From Runella aurantiaca (GTDB lineage Bacteria; Bacteroidota; Bacteroidia; Cytophagales; Spirosomataceae): a stretch of 62,516 nt of DNA. Below the pieces are notes generated by a model, which saw only the letters and a program-made list of their open reading frames with translations, made no database searches and was not told the origin of the DNA. The DNA is taken from assembly GCF_003339505.1 (NCBI RefSeq), contig NZ_QPIW01000039.1:1-62516 (forward strand). The letters run 5' to 3'. This document shows positions 49,857-59,632 of this stretch, piece by piece. Each line of letters starts with the position of its first letter. Position 1 is the stretch's first letter. The translations under genes and the position numbers were made by a program.

Positions 49857-51530
49857 TTATTTCAACATAGAATCATTGCCACTGTATTTCAAATACTTAA
49901 ATGTTGCTATATTATCGCTTTTTTCACCGTTTGAAGTAGCATACATAGCATACACATTGCCAATAAATCCACCTGATACTTTGGTAGATAAGTGCTTACC
50001 ATCTAAGTTTTCGGCAATGATTTTGTAAGTTTTACCGTTTTCAGAAATCTCAAAATCAACTTTATCGGCTTTTGAAGTTATTTTTAAACTCAATTTGCCA
50101 TTTCCCACGGGTAGCGTATTTATCAATTCTACCTCTTTTTTGCGATGCACACTTTTGTATAATTCCACTTGTGTTTTACCATCTTTGATAGATTTTGCCA
50201 AAAAGTAAAAATGGCTTTCGTCTTGATAAATCACCAAACCCGCCTTTTCTTTTTCAGTTTTTGGAGTAAAATTCAACTCTGTTTCAGCTACTGAATACAT
50301 GTGTTGCTGGCGTTTGGCCACAAAAGATGGATTGCCCAACTCTGAGATAGTTTCAGGCTTGAGTTTAAGCGTTAGACCATTTTTAGAAGTTTTAAATGAA
50401 CTACTATCAACAGTTCGCAAGTGCATTAGCGAAAGGTCGAGTCCTCTGTCGAACTTTATGGTATAAGCAAAATTGCCGTTTTGTGGTAAAGCGCCTTTCT
50501 GTTTTACTTCTTTGATGTTGGTTTTGTATTTGTATTCAATGACTTTTTCACCGTGTTCAATCATTGGCCAATCGTTTACCCAAGTGAGCGGAGCAATGAA
50601 CATTTCACGACCGGTATTATAATAATCACCTTCGTAAGGGCGAACAGCCAAGAAAATTGAATACCAATTGCCATCGGGACCTTCGATAAACTGAGCGTGT
50701 CCTGCCGATGTAATCGGGTTGGAGCGGTCGGCGGGTAAGCCTCTTTGGGTCAATACAGGATTGCCTTCAAACGGCACATACGGCCCCCAAATATCTTTGC
50801 TACGCAAGGCCACTTGTGAGTGATTGACCGAAGTTCCGCCTTCGGCACAATACAGTATGTACCAATCGTTGCGTTTCAAAATGTGTGGTCCTTCAATCCA
50901 AACCGGTTTTTTGGTAATATCCACACCGCCGTTTATCAATTGCTTTTTTTCTCCGATAGTTTTTAAGTTTTTGTAATCAAACTCATACATCTGAACTGTG
51001 CGATGACCCGGGTAAAGTGGTTTATTATCAGGAGCATCGCTGTTATAAACCACATAAGCTTTATCGGTGGCTTCGTCAAAATAAATAGAAGGGTCAATAC
51101 CTCTTACTTGGGGCATTTTTACTGGATTGCTGTAAGGGCCGGCAGGATTGGTGGCAGTCACCACAAAGTTGCCGTCATGGTCAATATCAGTGCAAGTTAC
51201 GTAGTATATGCCTTTGTAATAAGTAATGGCAGGAGCAAAAAGCCCACGGCTCATACGCTCGCCCATGAAATCCATCTGTGACGGACGGTTGATCACATTT
51301 CCGATTTGTTTCCAGTTTTTCAGGTCACGACTGTGCATGATGGGCAAACCCGGGAAATAAGAAAAAGTAGAATGTACGGAATAATAATCAGGTCCTACTT
51401 TGACAATGCTCGGGTCAGGATAAAAGCCGGTCAGGATAGGATTGGTCAAGGTGACGGATTGGGCTGAAGCGGTAGAATTTACTGCAAAACATAGGGCCGT
51501 CAGCAAAACAAATAGGCTATTTTTGAACAT
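49857..51530 (-). CDS. Secreted GH43 beta-xylosidase/arabinofuranosidase with C-terminal beta-sandwich
   Basis: This is a 557-residue secreted GH43 (signal ends STASAQ). FYPDPSIVKVGPDYYSVHSTFSYFPG holds the base Asp, RGIDPSIYFDE the pKa-tuning Asp and WIEGPHILKRNDWYILYC the acid Glu. The C-terminal domain (from about 345) is the beta-xylosidase C2-type sandwich that completes the active site. The layout resembles subfamilies 10 to 12. The gene is richer in A/T than the adjoining GH127 and GH95 genes. Confidence 0.92.
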   Translation of the reverse strand: MFKNSLFVLLTALCFAVNSTASAQSVTLTNPILTGFYPDPSIVKVGPDYYSVHSTFSYFPGLPIMHSRDLKNWKQIGNVINRPSQMDFMGERMSRGLFAPAITYYKGIYYVTCTDIDHDGNFVVTATNPAGPYSNPVKMPQVRGIDPSIYFDEATDKAYVVYNSDAPDNKPLYPGHRTVQMYEFDYKNLKTIGEKKQLINGGVDITKKPVWIEGPHILKRNDWYILYCAEGGTSVNHSQVALRSKDIWGPYVPFEGNPVLTQRGLPADRSNPITSAGHAQFIEGPDGNWYSIFLAVRPYEGDYYNTGREMFIAPLTWVNDWPMIEHGEKVIEYKYKTNIKEVKQKGALPQNGNFAYTIKFDRGLDLSLMHLRTVDSSSFKTSKNGLTLKLKPETISELGNPSFVAKRQQHMYSVAETELNFTPKTEKEKAGLVIYQDESHFYFLAKSIKDGKTQVELYKSVHRKKEVELINTLPVGNGKLSLKITSKADKVDFEISENGKTYKIIAENLDGKHLSTKVSGGFIGNVYAMYATSNGEKSDNIATFKYLKYSGNDSMLK

Positions 51531-51568
51531 TTTTATAGAGAGGTTAGTATCAATTTTTATAATTTATA

Positions 51569-54028
51569 TTATTGATTAACAAGCATATACACTTTTCCTG
51601 CCTGTGTAGGAATATCGTACAGCATCGTTTCTTTCAGGGTGGGAGCGGTTAAGTTGGCTTTGGGTGAAATGACAGCGGTTGGCGTTTCTTCCACGGCATA
51701 AAACGGATTGGCGTTTTGACCCGATGCTTTTTTCAGCGTGCCGCCTGTACTCAATTTCAGACCGGTCGCAGCGCGCAGACGAAGGTTGCCGCCAAGGGTT
51801 GATTTAACTTCTACTTTAGTCAGTTTTCCGTCTTTCCACTGCATATTCACCACTTCAAAACCGCCGATGGCCCGCAGCCCGCCGATGCTGCCCGATGGCC
51901 ATACGTCCGGCAGGGCCGGTAATAAATGCACTGCCCCGTCAGCGCTTTGCATGAGCATTTCGGTAATGCCCGAAGTACAGCCAAAATTTCCGTCAATCTG
52001 GAATGGGGGGTGCGCATCAAACAAATTATTATAGGTTCCTCCTCCGTCTTTGGTGACTCCCAACGGTGTAAGCTGGTTTTGAATCAGAGTATAGGCATGA
52101 TTTCCGTCCTGCAAACGGGCCCACCAGTTGACTTTCCAACCCATGCTCCAACCTGTTGAGACATCACCGCGATGAATCAGCGTGGTACGCGAAGCATTGA
52201 ACAGTTCGGGCGTACGATAAGGCGAAATTTGAACGGCAGGAAACAACCCGTACAAATGCGAAACGTGGCGGTGCCGGTCGTTGGGGTCGTCTACGTCATC
52301 CAACCATTCCTGCAATTGGCCGTGTTGCCCCACGTGCATCGGAGCCAAGCGACCGCGTAGTTTCCTAAGCGTATCGGCAAAAGCGGCATCTTTTTTCAGG
52401 ATTCCGGCCGCCCGTATGGCCGTACTGAAAGCGTCGAACACGATTTGGTTGTCCATCGTAGTTCCGGCATCCAACGACGAACCGGCGTGGGCTTTCGGGG
52501 CGTTTTCGGGAGAACTTCCCGGATTGATCACCAACCATTTATACTTAGGATGTTCAACCAGAAAATCAGCGTAAAAGGCAGCGGCTCCTTTCAGAATGGG
52601 ATAGATTTCGGTCAAAAATTTCTTATCACCACTGTATAGATAATGTTCCCAAAGGTGTTGGGCGGTCCAGCCGCCTCCCCCCGTCCACATACCCCAAAAA
52701 GCGCCGTCGATGGCACCCGTTGCCCGCCAAATGTCGGTATTGTGGTGAGCCATCCAACCTTTTGCACCGTACATGACACGCGCCGTTTCCTGCCCTGTTT
52801 CCGAGAGTTCTTTTACCATTTTCAAAAACGGCTCATGGAGTTCGGCCAAATTCGTTTTCTCAGCGGGCCAGTAGTTCATCTGCGCGTTGATGTTGATGGT
52901 GTATTTACTGTCCCACGGCGGACGCATTTTGTTGTTCCAAATTCCCTGTAGGTTGGCAGGTTGACTTCCGGGTTGTGAGGAGGAAATCAGCAAATAACGC
53001 CCAAATTGATAGTAAAGCGTCACCATGTGCGGATCGCTGGTGCTGCGGAAATTTTTCAGTCGCTCATCGGTGGGGAGTTTTGCCGCTTCAGTGGTGCCGA
53101 GGTCTAATTGAACACGGTTAAAGTACTTCCGATAAGCAGTGATATGGGAGGGTAAAATTGCAGCAAAGGATTTTGGATAAGCTTTGTTCAGATATTCGGT
53201 TGCCCGGGCGCTTTCGTCACCGCTGATGTCTTTATAGTTATTGAAATTGGTAGCAATGGAAATATAAATGGTGGCGGTTGTGGCCCCTTTTACCGTAATT
53301 GACGTGTCATTGGACGCGATATTTCCGCCTACGGTTTTGATACGGGAAATGCCTTTAAAATTGACCATTCCCTTTACTCCTTCGTGGTCCGAAGTGGTTC
53401 CGGAAAGGGTGAGTTCGTTAGGGGCCGTCGCTTTGATTTCTTTTTTAGTATGGAGTGTAGCGTAAGAAGTGACAAAAGAAAGGCTGTTTGGCTTACTTGC
53501 CGTCAGATGCATGACGATCACCCGGTCGGGAAAAGAAGCCAAAATCTCGCGTGTGTATTTGACGCCGTTGACGGTATAAGTCGTTTTCGCAACAGCTCGT
53601 TCAATGTCCAGTTCGCGGTAATAATCGGTGTAGTTTTCGTATCCTTCAAAGGTGAGGTGCAGATTGCCAACGGGTTGAAACATCTGACCGTGTGACTTTT
53701 TGGTAATGATTACTTTGTTGGCCAACTGCTCGGCGTCTTTTTGTTTTCCGTCAAAAATCAATTGCCGAATTTCGGGCAAGGCCACCAATGCCGCCGGATT
53801 ATCGTTGCGGTTGGGGCTTCCGCTCCAAACGGTGTGTTCATTCAACTGAATCGTTTCTTTTTCCACATTTCCGTACACCATCGCTCCCAGTCGGCCATTG
53901 CCAATGGGCAGGGCATTTTCCCATGTTTTGCCAGAGGGTTTGGTATACCAAAGTTTCAGGCTTTTACTATCCTGAGAAAAACCCAGGTAGGAAGCAATCA
54001 GTAAACAGAAAGTAAAAAACGATTTCAT
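51569..54028 (-). CDS. Secreted GH95 (alpha-L-fucosidase / alpha-L-galactosidase family)
   Basis: This is an 819-residue secreted GH95 with a signal peptide (ends LGFSQ) and an N-terminal beta-domain starting [27 protein letters not shown]. The (alpha/alpha)6 barrel carries the catalytic region [12 protein letters not shown] and [19 protein letters not shown], then the [23 protein letters not shown] segment. GH95 enzymes are fucosidases, but members in xylan loci of gut Bacteroides remove alpha-L-galactose from complex arabinoxylan. It is the first gene after the susD terminator, so probably has its own promoter. Confidence 0.93.
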   Translation of the reverse strand: MKSFFTFCLLIASYLGFSQDSKSLKLWYTKPSGKTWENALPIGNGRLGAMVYGNVEKETIQLNEHTVWSGSPNRNDNPAALVALPEIRQLIFDGKQKDAEQLANKVIITKKSHGQMFQPVGNLHLTFEGYENYTDYYRELDIERAVAKTTYTVNGVKYTREILASFPDRVIVMHLTASKPNSLSFVTSYATLHTKKEIKATAPNELTLSGTTSDHEGVKGMVNFKGISRIKTVGGNIASNDTSITVKGATTATIYISIATNFNNYKDISGDESARATEYLNKAYPKSFAAILPSHITAYRKYFNRVQLDLGTTEAAKLPTDERLKNFRSTSDPHMVTLYYQFGRYLLISSSQPGSQPANLQGIWNNKMRPPWDSKYTININAQMNYWPAEKTNLAELHEPFLKMVKELSETGQETARVMYGAKGWMAHHNTDIWRATGAIDGAFWGMWTGGGGWTAQHLWEHYLYSGDKKFLTEIYPILKGAAAFYADFLVEHPKYKWLVINPGSSPENAPKAHAGSSLDAGTTMDNQIVFDAFSTAIRAAGILKKDAAFADTLRKLRGRLAPMHVGQHGQLQEWLDDVDDPNDRHRHVSHLYGLFPAVQISPYRTPELFNASRTTLIHRGDVSTGWSMGWKVNWWARLQDGNHAYTLIQNQLTPLGVTKDGGGTYNNLFDAHPPFQIDGNFGCTSGITEMLMQSADGAVHLLPALPDVWPSGSIGGLRAIGGFEVVNMQWKDGKLTKVEVKSTLGGNLRLRAATGLKLSTGGTLKKASGQNANPFYAVEETPTAVISPKANLTAPTLKETMLYDIPTQAGKVYMLVNQ

Positions 54029-54250
54029 TAATAACAGGTTTATGCGATATATTAAGGATAGAATTGATTGTTTTTGAACTAAATACTTATGATAAAAAAC
54101 AGAATGTGTAAAATTGACACATTTGTATATACAAAAAAAATAGTGATGGTAGCACTACCGCTTTAATACGTTCAGAAAAATGATAATCGTAAATTTTTCG
54201 TTCAAGGTAGAAAAGTTATATTTATTACGTAAATTATGCAAACAATTTGC
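54029..54250 (-). other. Region upstream of the GH95 gene
   Basis: No gene is present. The stretch separates the susD terminator from the GH95 start and should contain the promoter of the enzyme operon. The most striking element is the palindrome at 54122-54135, described separately. No TAnnTTTG box was found by eye. Confidence 0.45.
54111..54135. promoter_or_regulatory. Operator candidate upstream of GH95
   Basis: A perfect 14-bp palindrome TTTGTATATACAAA (54122-54135) directly adjoins ATTGACACAT. An A/T-rich motif including TTGACACAT recurs upstream of susC at 59419-59428. This could be the binding site of the HTCS for the enzyme operon (inference). Confidence 0.45.
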
Positions 54251-54292
54251 TAAAAAATTAAAAAGATGTAAGAAGGAAAACCCTCTTACATC
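54251..54292 (-). terminator. Rho-independent terminator after the xylan susD
   Basis: The stem GATGTAAGAAGG with CCCTCTTACATC (one mismatch, four-base loop) is followed on the minus strand by a T-rich run (complement of AAAAAATTAAAA). It lies 35 bases past the susD stop. Confidence 0.82.
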
Positions 54293-54327
54293 TCTAATCA
54301 TTCTCTTTATTTATCTACAATACTCAA

Positions 54328-56139
54328 TTAATAACCAGGGTTTTGCGTAAATGGAGGCCCCTCAACCGTACGGTCTATTTGCGACTGAGGAATTGGTCTT
54401 AGCACATGAAAATCTTTGACATAGGCAGACGCCTCTCTGTTCCAAGACTGAACACGTTTAACCAATGTTTTGGTACGAACTAAGTCCTGATATCTCATCC
54501 ACTCACCAAAAAATTCTCTGCTCCTCTCATCCAGGATAAAATCAACGGTTACATCATCGGCGCTGATTGTCATCGCCGCAGCGGCAGCCGCATTTTGGGC
54601 CGCCGTATTGGTCTTGCGATAAGCAGCTCTTTGACGAACCACATTAAGCAGTTCAGCGGCTTTTGCTTTGTTTCCAGACATAAGGTAGGCTTCTGCACCT
54701 ACTAAATACACTTCAGAAAAACGGGTAATCACCACCGGGCGAGTAGAAGGGTCGTTGAAGTTACTGCCCCGGCTCGGATCCATGTGTTTTTTAACGGCAG
54801 GATACAAATCGGACTTCCATAAGCTTGGAGGAGCAATGATTCCTTTGAAAGGTCTTGTTCCGTTAAACTGTGGAGCACCTACTACTTCATAATCCGTTAT
54901 CCATACCGCAGTATCAACGCCCATTTGCATGGTATAACCAATACCGCGTTTGTTATTGGCCGCCGTTGGCGTATTGGTCACGGTTGTGTTAGAGATATAG
55001 ACTGTATAAAATGTGTTGGCAAATCGTGAGTCAATGTCTCTCTTTACAAAAGCCTGATCAAGAAAATAGTTTTTGCCTGTATTGTCTCCAGATGTTTGTT
55101 TTACACTATTTGGGCGAATACGTTGATACGGGCGCCCATAGTAGGAATCACGTATCATGGTTGAAGTTCCAGAGTTTACCAAAACCCCAGAAGCATTCAT
55201 AAATGAATTTATACCGCTGTTGTTCGGATAATTCCAGTTGGTAAACCAAGGCGTTAGGTTATTGGCAAAACCGCCGCTTTCACCAGATCCTAGTCGATAG
55301 TAGCCGTATTTTGCATCATTTGAGTGGTCGCTGACAAACAAGGTTTCTTTGCCGTAATCATTTGCAGGCACAAAAGCATCGCCAAAATCCTGCCATAAAT
55401 CAAGTCCGTAAGCCGCTTTATTGGTAATAATCTCATTAGAGATTTTTGCGGCTTCTGCAAAGTCAGCCTGCGAATTGGTCAACCAACCGCGCGTCAGATA
55501 GGCTTTTGCCAAAAAGAACAAGGCTGTGGGTTTGGTGGCAGCTTTGCCTAAAAATGGTGCGGTTGGTTTATCGGGCAATGCCGCTGCGGCTTCGGTTAAG
55601 TCCTTAATAATTAACTTGTATACCTCGGCTGCTGGGTCTCTTTTGGCACTTTGGGAGGGTAAAGTGATAAACTCAGTGTGCAATGGCACATCTCCCCACG
55701 TTTGAACCAAGTAGAAGTACCAGAAGGCCCTCAAAAACTTAGCTTGTGCTAAATACTGATTTTTTGTTGCTTCGGGCAGGTCAATATTTTGACCAAATTT
55801 CAGAACGCCATTAATGGTGTTAATGCTTGTAAAAGCGGCACCCCATGCCGACCCAAAGTTGGTACTATTAAGGCCATTAAATGTATGTATAGGGCCGCCG
55901 CCACTGCTGGCTCCTTGAATAAATTCGTCAGTACCTGCCTGCATTTCAGAAGAAAAGCCTTCGGTACCCCACTGACCACGGATTTCATTATATACCCCGG
56001 CAATCCCCCCCAATACGCCCGCTGGGCTATTGAAGAACGAAGGAACAATTTGCGATTGCGGATGCTCTTCCAGTATTTTCCCGCAACTCAGACAGAAAAA
56101 TAAAGTGAAGGCAACGATTGAAATATGTATTTTTTTCAT
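54328..56139 (-). CDS. SusD/RagB-like surface glycan-binding lipoprotein of the xylan locus
   Basis: This is a 603-residue lipoprotein (lipobox FFCLSC). It has a RagB/SusD fold: TPR-like helices near the N-terminus (GVLGGIAGVYNEIRGQWG; QNIDLPEATKNQYLAQAKFLRAFWYFYLVQTWGDVPLH), and a C-terminal half ending in the usual NPGY. It forms the lid of the SusC barrel encoded 6 bp upstream. Substrate: xylan oligosaccharides, from the surrounding enzymes. It is a different SusD branch from the one at 3479. Confidence 0.95.
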   Translation of the reverse strand: MKKIHISIVAFTLFFCLSCGKILEEHPQSQIVPSFFNSPAGVLGGIAGVYNEIRGQWGTEGFSSEMQAGTDEFIQGASSGGGPIHTFNGLNSTNFGSAWGAAFTSINTINGVLKFGQNIDLPEATKNQYLAQAKFLRAFWYFYLVQTWGDVPLHTEFITLPSQSAKRDPAAEVYKLIIKDLTEAAAALPDKPTAPFLGKAATKPTALFFLAKAYLTRGWLTNSQADFAEAAKISNEIITNKAAYGLDLWQDFGDAFVPANDYGKETLFVSDHSNDAKYGYYRLGSGESGGFANNLTPWFTNWNYPNNSGINSFMNASGVLVNSGTSTMIRDSYYGRPYQRIRPNSVKQTSGDNTGKNYFLDQAFVKRDIDSRFANTFYTVYISNTTVTNTPTAANNKRGIGYTMQMGVDTAVWITDYEVVGAPQFNGTRPFKGIIAPPSLWKSDLYPAVKKHMDPSRGSNFNDPSTRPVVITRFSEVYLVGAEAYLMSGNKAKAAELLNVVRQRAAYRKTNTAAQNAAAAAAMTISADDVTVDFILDERSREFFGEWMRYQDLVRTKTLVKRVQSWNREASAYVKDFHVLRPIPQSQIDRTVEGPPFTQNPGY

Positions 56140-56145
56140 CTTGAA

Positions 56146-59100
56146 TTAAAATTTAAGATTTAAACCTAATGTATATTGACGAACCGGCGGGTTGTTTAAG
56201 TTTACGGTAACGAAACGGTTAAAATTACCGCCCTGAATGGTGTTACCGTAGCCGTTTCCTTCGGGGTCAACTGCAAGACCGGCTTTTACTAAAGGTGAAT
56301 AAATGATAAAAGGATTGGTGGCATTCAGGTAAATACGGGCCGAAGAAACCCCAATTTTGTTAAGTACCTTGGCATTGACCGTATAACCTACGTTGATACT
56401 TCTCATTTTGATGAAAGACCCGTCCTGATAAGAAGTTGTAGATGTAAAGTTGCGTACGCCACCGCCTGCATCAGGTCTTGGGAAAGCATTGGTTGGGTTT
56501 TCAGGTGTCCAGTAATCCATCACTAATTGGTTTGAACGACCTTGGTTAAGGAAACCAAAACCCGAACCACCACCAGAAGTTCCTGATAAGTACGGCACAA
56601 CCACCTTCATTCCCATCCGGGCGAAGGTGACAAACGATACATCAAAGCCTTTGAAGCTAATTCTATTGGTCAAACCACCTTCCCATTTTGGTTGAAAATT
56701 GCCGATAATTTTACGATCGTTTGCATCAATAACGCCGTTATTGTCAACATCTTCCACTCTGATTTCACCGGGAAGCTGAACGGGTGATGTTTGTTTTTTC
56801 AACGTGCCGTTATCTAAATCTGCCTGCTGCCAAATACCGATTTTGTTGTTGTCATAAATGACAGTAAGCGGATGACCCACAAACCAGAAGTTTCCTTTAT
56901 TATCCAACTCCTGCGGGGTAGTAAGCTGCGTGATTTTTTCACGGTTTAAGAAATACGTCAAATCGGTGCTCCAATTAAAACCACCTTTGTTTCTGAATAT
57001 GTCAAACGTCAAAGAAGCTTCAAAGCCTTTTCCTTCGGTTCTTCCTAAGTTTTTAAGGGTTGAACCCGCACCGTTACTTTGGGGGAGGTTGACCGAAAGC
57101 AAAATGTCTTTGGTTTTTTGGTAATACACATCAAAAGACCCCGTGATACGGTTGTTAAATAAACCGATTTCTAAACCAATATCCGTCTGAGACGTCGACT
57201 GCCAACCCAAATCACTCGCCGGAAGGCTGGTCACAGTATAAGCAAGCGCTTGACCAGCCGTGGTTGTACCGAAATTATAGTATCCAGTTGAGAGCGCTCC
57301 CAAGGTAGCATAAGCCCCTACGTTGCGGTTGCCCGAAATACCCCAACCGCCTCTTAGTTTCAAATTTGACAAGAAGCTCAGCTCTTTCATAAACGGCTCG
57401 TCGATGAGGTTCCAGCTTAAACCGATTGCGGGGTAGTTGAAGTACTGATTACCAGGTGATAAGGTAGAAGACCCATCACGGCGAAACGTAGCCGTCAGGA
57501 TATATTTATCATTGAACGTATAGTTCAAACGAGCCATGTAAGACAACAGACCCGTTTCACCAAAACTTCCGCTGCCAGTAGGCTGACCAGAAGCCAATGA
57601 GAAGTTGGCCGTTTGAATGTAATCCGCAGGGACCCCTCTTACGTTAAAACTACTCCCCAAATTATGGTTTTTGGTGATTTCATAGAGCGCAGTCAAACCA
57701 AGTCTATGTTTTGTAGCAAACGTTTTATCGTAATAAAGCAAATGCTGCATGTTTACGTCCCAATATTCGGTATTTCTAACATCTGCATTGGATACATTTT
57801 GGTCAACACCTGTATTGACAAAGGTATTTGGCGGGCCATAGCCATTAAAATGTACTTGGCTGAAATTCAGACCCGCATTAAAACGGTATCTTAAGCCGTC
57901 CAATATGTTTACTTCCGCGTACAAACTATTGAATGTTCTAATCGAACGCTCGTTGGAAAGAATATCATCTCCCCGAGAAATGAGGGTCAATGGGCTTACC
58001 GCTTGCGCTTCAATCGTACCCTTTTTAGGATTCAAATTGACGGTTCCATCATCATTATACGCCTTAACCAATGGGGATAAACGAACCAACTCCGTCGGCA
58101 CACCACCACCCGCAGGGTCGTTTCTACGCGTAAGCGTATTGATGGTATTTAAACCAATTTTAACCCGTTTTCCGATTTTCTGGTCTATGGTAGCCCGAAT
58201 CGTAAAGCGGTCAAAGTTTTGGTTTGGCATAATGCCCGTTTCGTTAAAATAGCCGAGCCCCATGCTGTACTGCGTATTTTCTACCCCGCCCTGCAATCCA
58301 AGCTGATGGCTTGTGTTAAATCCTTGCTTATACATTAAATCTTGCCAATCGGTCGAAACGCCCGCGGCAAGGTTTGCCTTTTCTTCTTCGGTCAAAGGAT
58401 AAGCCGTAGTACCTGCTCCTTGGGTGTTTAGCGCTGCCGATTGCTCTTTGAATTTGGCATATTGCTCACCATTCATGACATTGTATTTGCCCATGATGCT
58501 GGTCACACCGTGGTAGCCATCATAAGTCAAAATCGGTTTTCCTACTTTTCCTCTTTTGGTGGTAATCAGGATAACACCACCAGCACCTCTCGAACCGAAA
58601 ATGGCGGTAGCCGAGGCATCTTTCAAGATTTCAAGGTTCGCAATATCGTCGGGGTTTATGTCATTCAGCCCTCCAAACGGAATACCATCTACCACCACAA
58701 GGGGGCCGTCCAGACCGTCACCGTTGCCAGTCGTAATGGAGCGGTTACCACGGATACGAATGGATGCCTGACTACCAGGCGTAGAGCCGTTGCTTACGAT
58801 AGACACCCCCGCCGCACGACCTTTGAGTTGATTGAGCAGGTTTGGAGCTGGTACTTCTTTCAACGTAGCCTCCGTAACTGAAACAACCGCTCCCGTTACG
58901 TCCCGCTTGCGTTGGGTACCATATCCAACAACCACTACCTCATTCAAAGTTGACTGGTCTTCTTCTAATACGATGTCGATGGTGGAGCGGTTTCCTACCA
59001 ATACCTCCTGGGTCTTATTCCCAATCGAGCTGAATACTAAGGTTTCATTTGGCGAAGCATTGATAAAATAGGCCCCCTCATTGTTGGCTGTGGTTCCTCT

Positions 59101-59280
59101 TGCGGTTCCTTTTACCAATACCGAAGCACCCGGTATTACCCCGTTTGCTGTTGATCTAATGATACCCTTTACGGTCTGTGCGTTAACTGTAAATCCCGAA
59201 AGAATCAACAGCAAAATACACCACGCCCAATAGCAATGTTTATTTTGCCATTGTAAAATGGATAGGTTGAATTGTTTCAT
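56146..59280 (-). CDS. SusC-family TonB-dependent transporter of the xylan locus
   Basis: This is a 1044-residue outer-membrane transporter with a signal peptide (ends FTVNAQ), a carboxypeptidase-D-like domain (VKGIIRSTANGVIPGASVLVKG), then plug (LNEVVVVGYGTQRKRDVTGAV; RIRGNRSI; NLEILKDASATAIFGSRG) and a beta barrel ending LGLNLKF. It imports xylan fragments captured by the SusD protein. It is transcribed in the same direction as the HTCS, which sits 352 bp upstream across a probable regulated promoter. Confidence 0.95.
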   Translation of the reverse strand: MKQFNLSILQWQNKHCYWAWCILLLILSGFTVNAQTVKGIIRSTANGVIPGASVLVKGTARGTTANNEGAYFINASPNETLVFSSIGNKTQEVLVGNRSTIDIVLEEDQSTLNEVVVVGYGTQRKRDVTGAVVSVTEATLKEVPAPNLLNQLKGRAAGVSIVSNGSTPGSQASIRIRGNRSITTGNGDGLDGPLVVVDGIPFGGLNDINPDDIANLEILKDASATAIFGSRGAGGVILITTKRGKVGKPILTYDGYHGVTSIMGKYNVMNGEQYAKFKEQSAALNTQGAGTTAYPLTEEEKANLAAGVSTDWQDLMYKQGFNTSHQLGLQGGVENTQYSMGLGYFNETGIMPNQNFDRFTIRATIDQKIGKRVKIGLNTINTLTRRNDPAGGGVPTELVRLSPLVKAYNDDGTVNLNPKKGTIEAQAVSPLTLISRGDDILSNERSIRTFNSLYAEVNILDGLRYRFNAGLNFSQVHFNGYGPPNTFVNTGVDQNVSNADVRNTEYWDVNMQHLLYYDKTFATKHRLGLTALYEITKNHNLGSSFNVRGVPADYIQTANFSLASGQPTGSGSFGETGLLSYMARLNYTFNDKYILTATFRRDGSSTLSPGNQYFNYPAIGLSWNLIDEPFMKELSFLSNLKLRGGWGISGNRNVGAYATLGALSTGYYNFGTTTAGQALAYTVTSLPASDLGWQSTSQTDIGLEIGLFNNRITGSFDVYYQKTKDILLSVNLPQSNGAGSTLKNLGRTEGKGFEASLTFDIFRNKGGFNWSTDLTYFLNREKITQLTTPQELDNKGNFWFVGHPLTVIYDNNKIGIWQQADLDNGTLKKQTSPVQLPGEIRVEDVDNNGVIDANDRKIIGNFQPKWEGGLTNRISFKGFDVSFVTFARMGMKVVVPYLSGTSGGGSGFGFLNQGRSNQLVMDYWTPENPTNAFPRPDAGGGVRNFTSTTSYQDGSFIKMRSINVGYTVNAKVLNKIGVSSARIYLNATNPFIIYSPLVKAGLAVDPEGNGYGNTIQGGNFNRFVTVNLNNPPVRQYTLGLNLKF

Positions 59281-59388
59281 AGTATAAATATGATTGGTTG
59301 AATAAATTATATAATCTTCCTTAGCACGGCCGATTATTTGTGGGTGTAAAGTAAGCGCGCTAACAAAAAACTAAGTAGCACGTTTCAC

Positions 59389-59428
59389 CAAATCTATGTT
59401 CCGAATGTTTAAAATTGTCAATTTGACA
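59389..59428 (-). promoter_or_regulatory. Probable promoter and operator of the xylan susC/susD operon
   Basis: On the minus strand TAGATTTG (59389-59396) matches TAnnTTTG, about 109 bases before the susC ATG. Upstream at the -33 position lies a small palindrome TGTCA-att-TGACA (59416-59428). The surrounding 59281-59632 region contains no gene. An HTCS response domain would be expected to bind here. Confidence 0.5.
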
Positions 59429-59632
59429 CATAAAATATCACAAAAAGGGCGCGGCCCTTCGAGGGATGTATAAAATCAGGCTATAATTGCACAAAAGCTT
59501 ACCGCCCCAGAGACTGGGCAAAAAGAAGTTGAGTTTGTGTTAAATTTTCTTTATTTAGTTATAACAATAACCCAGACACCCAATAAAATTGTACGTCGAT
59601 AACGAAAACCAGTAAGTGGAAATCTGGAGCGC

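Noticed and set aside
51569-54028. Calling the GH95 strictly an alpha-L-fucosidase
   Set aside because: The family also contains alpha-L-galactosidases, including members in xylan loci; specificity cannot be told from the sequence.
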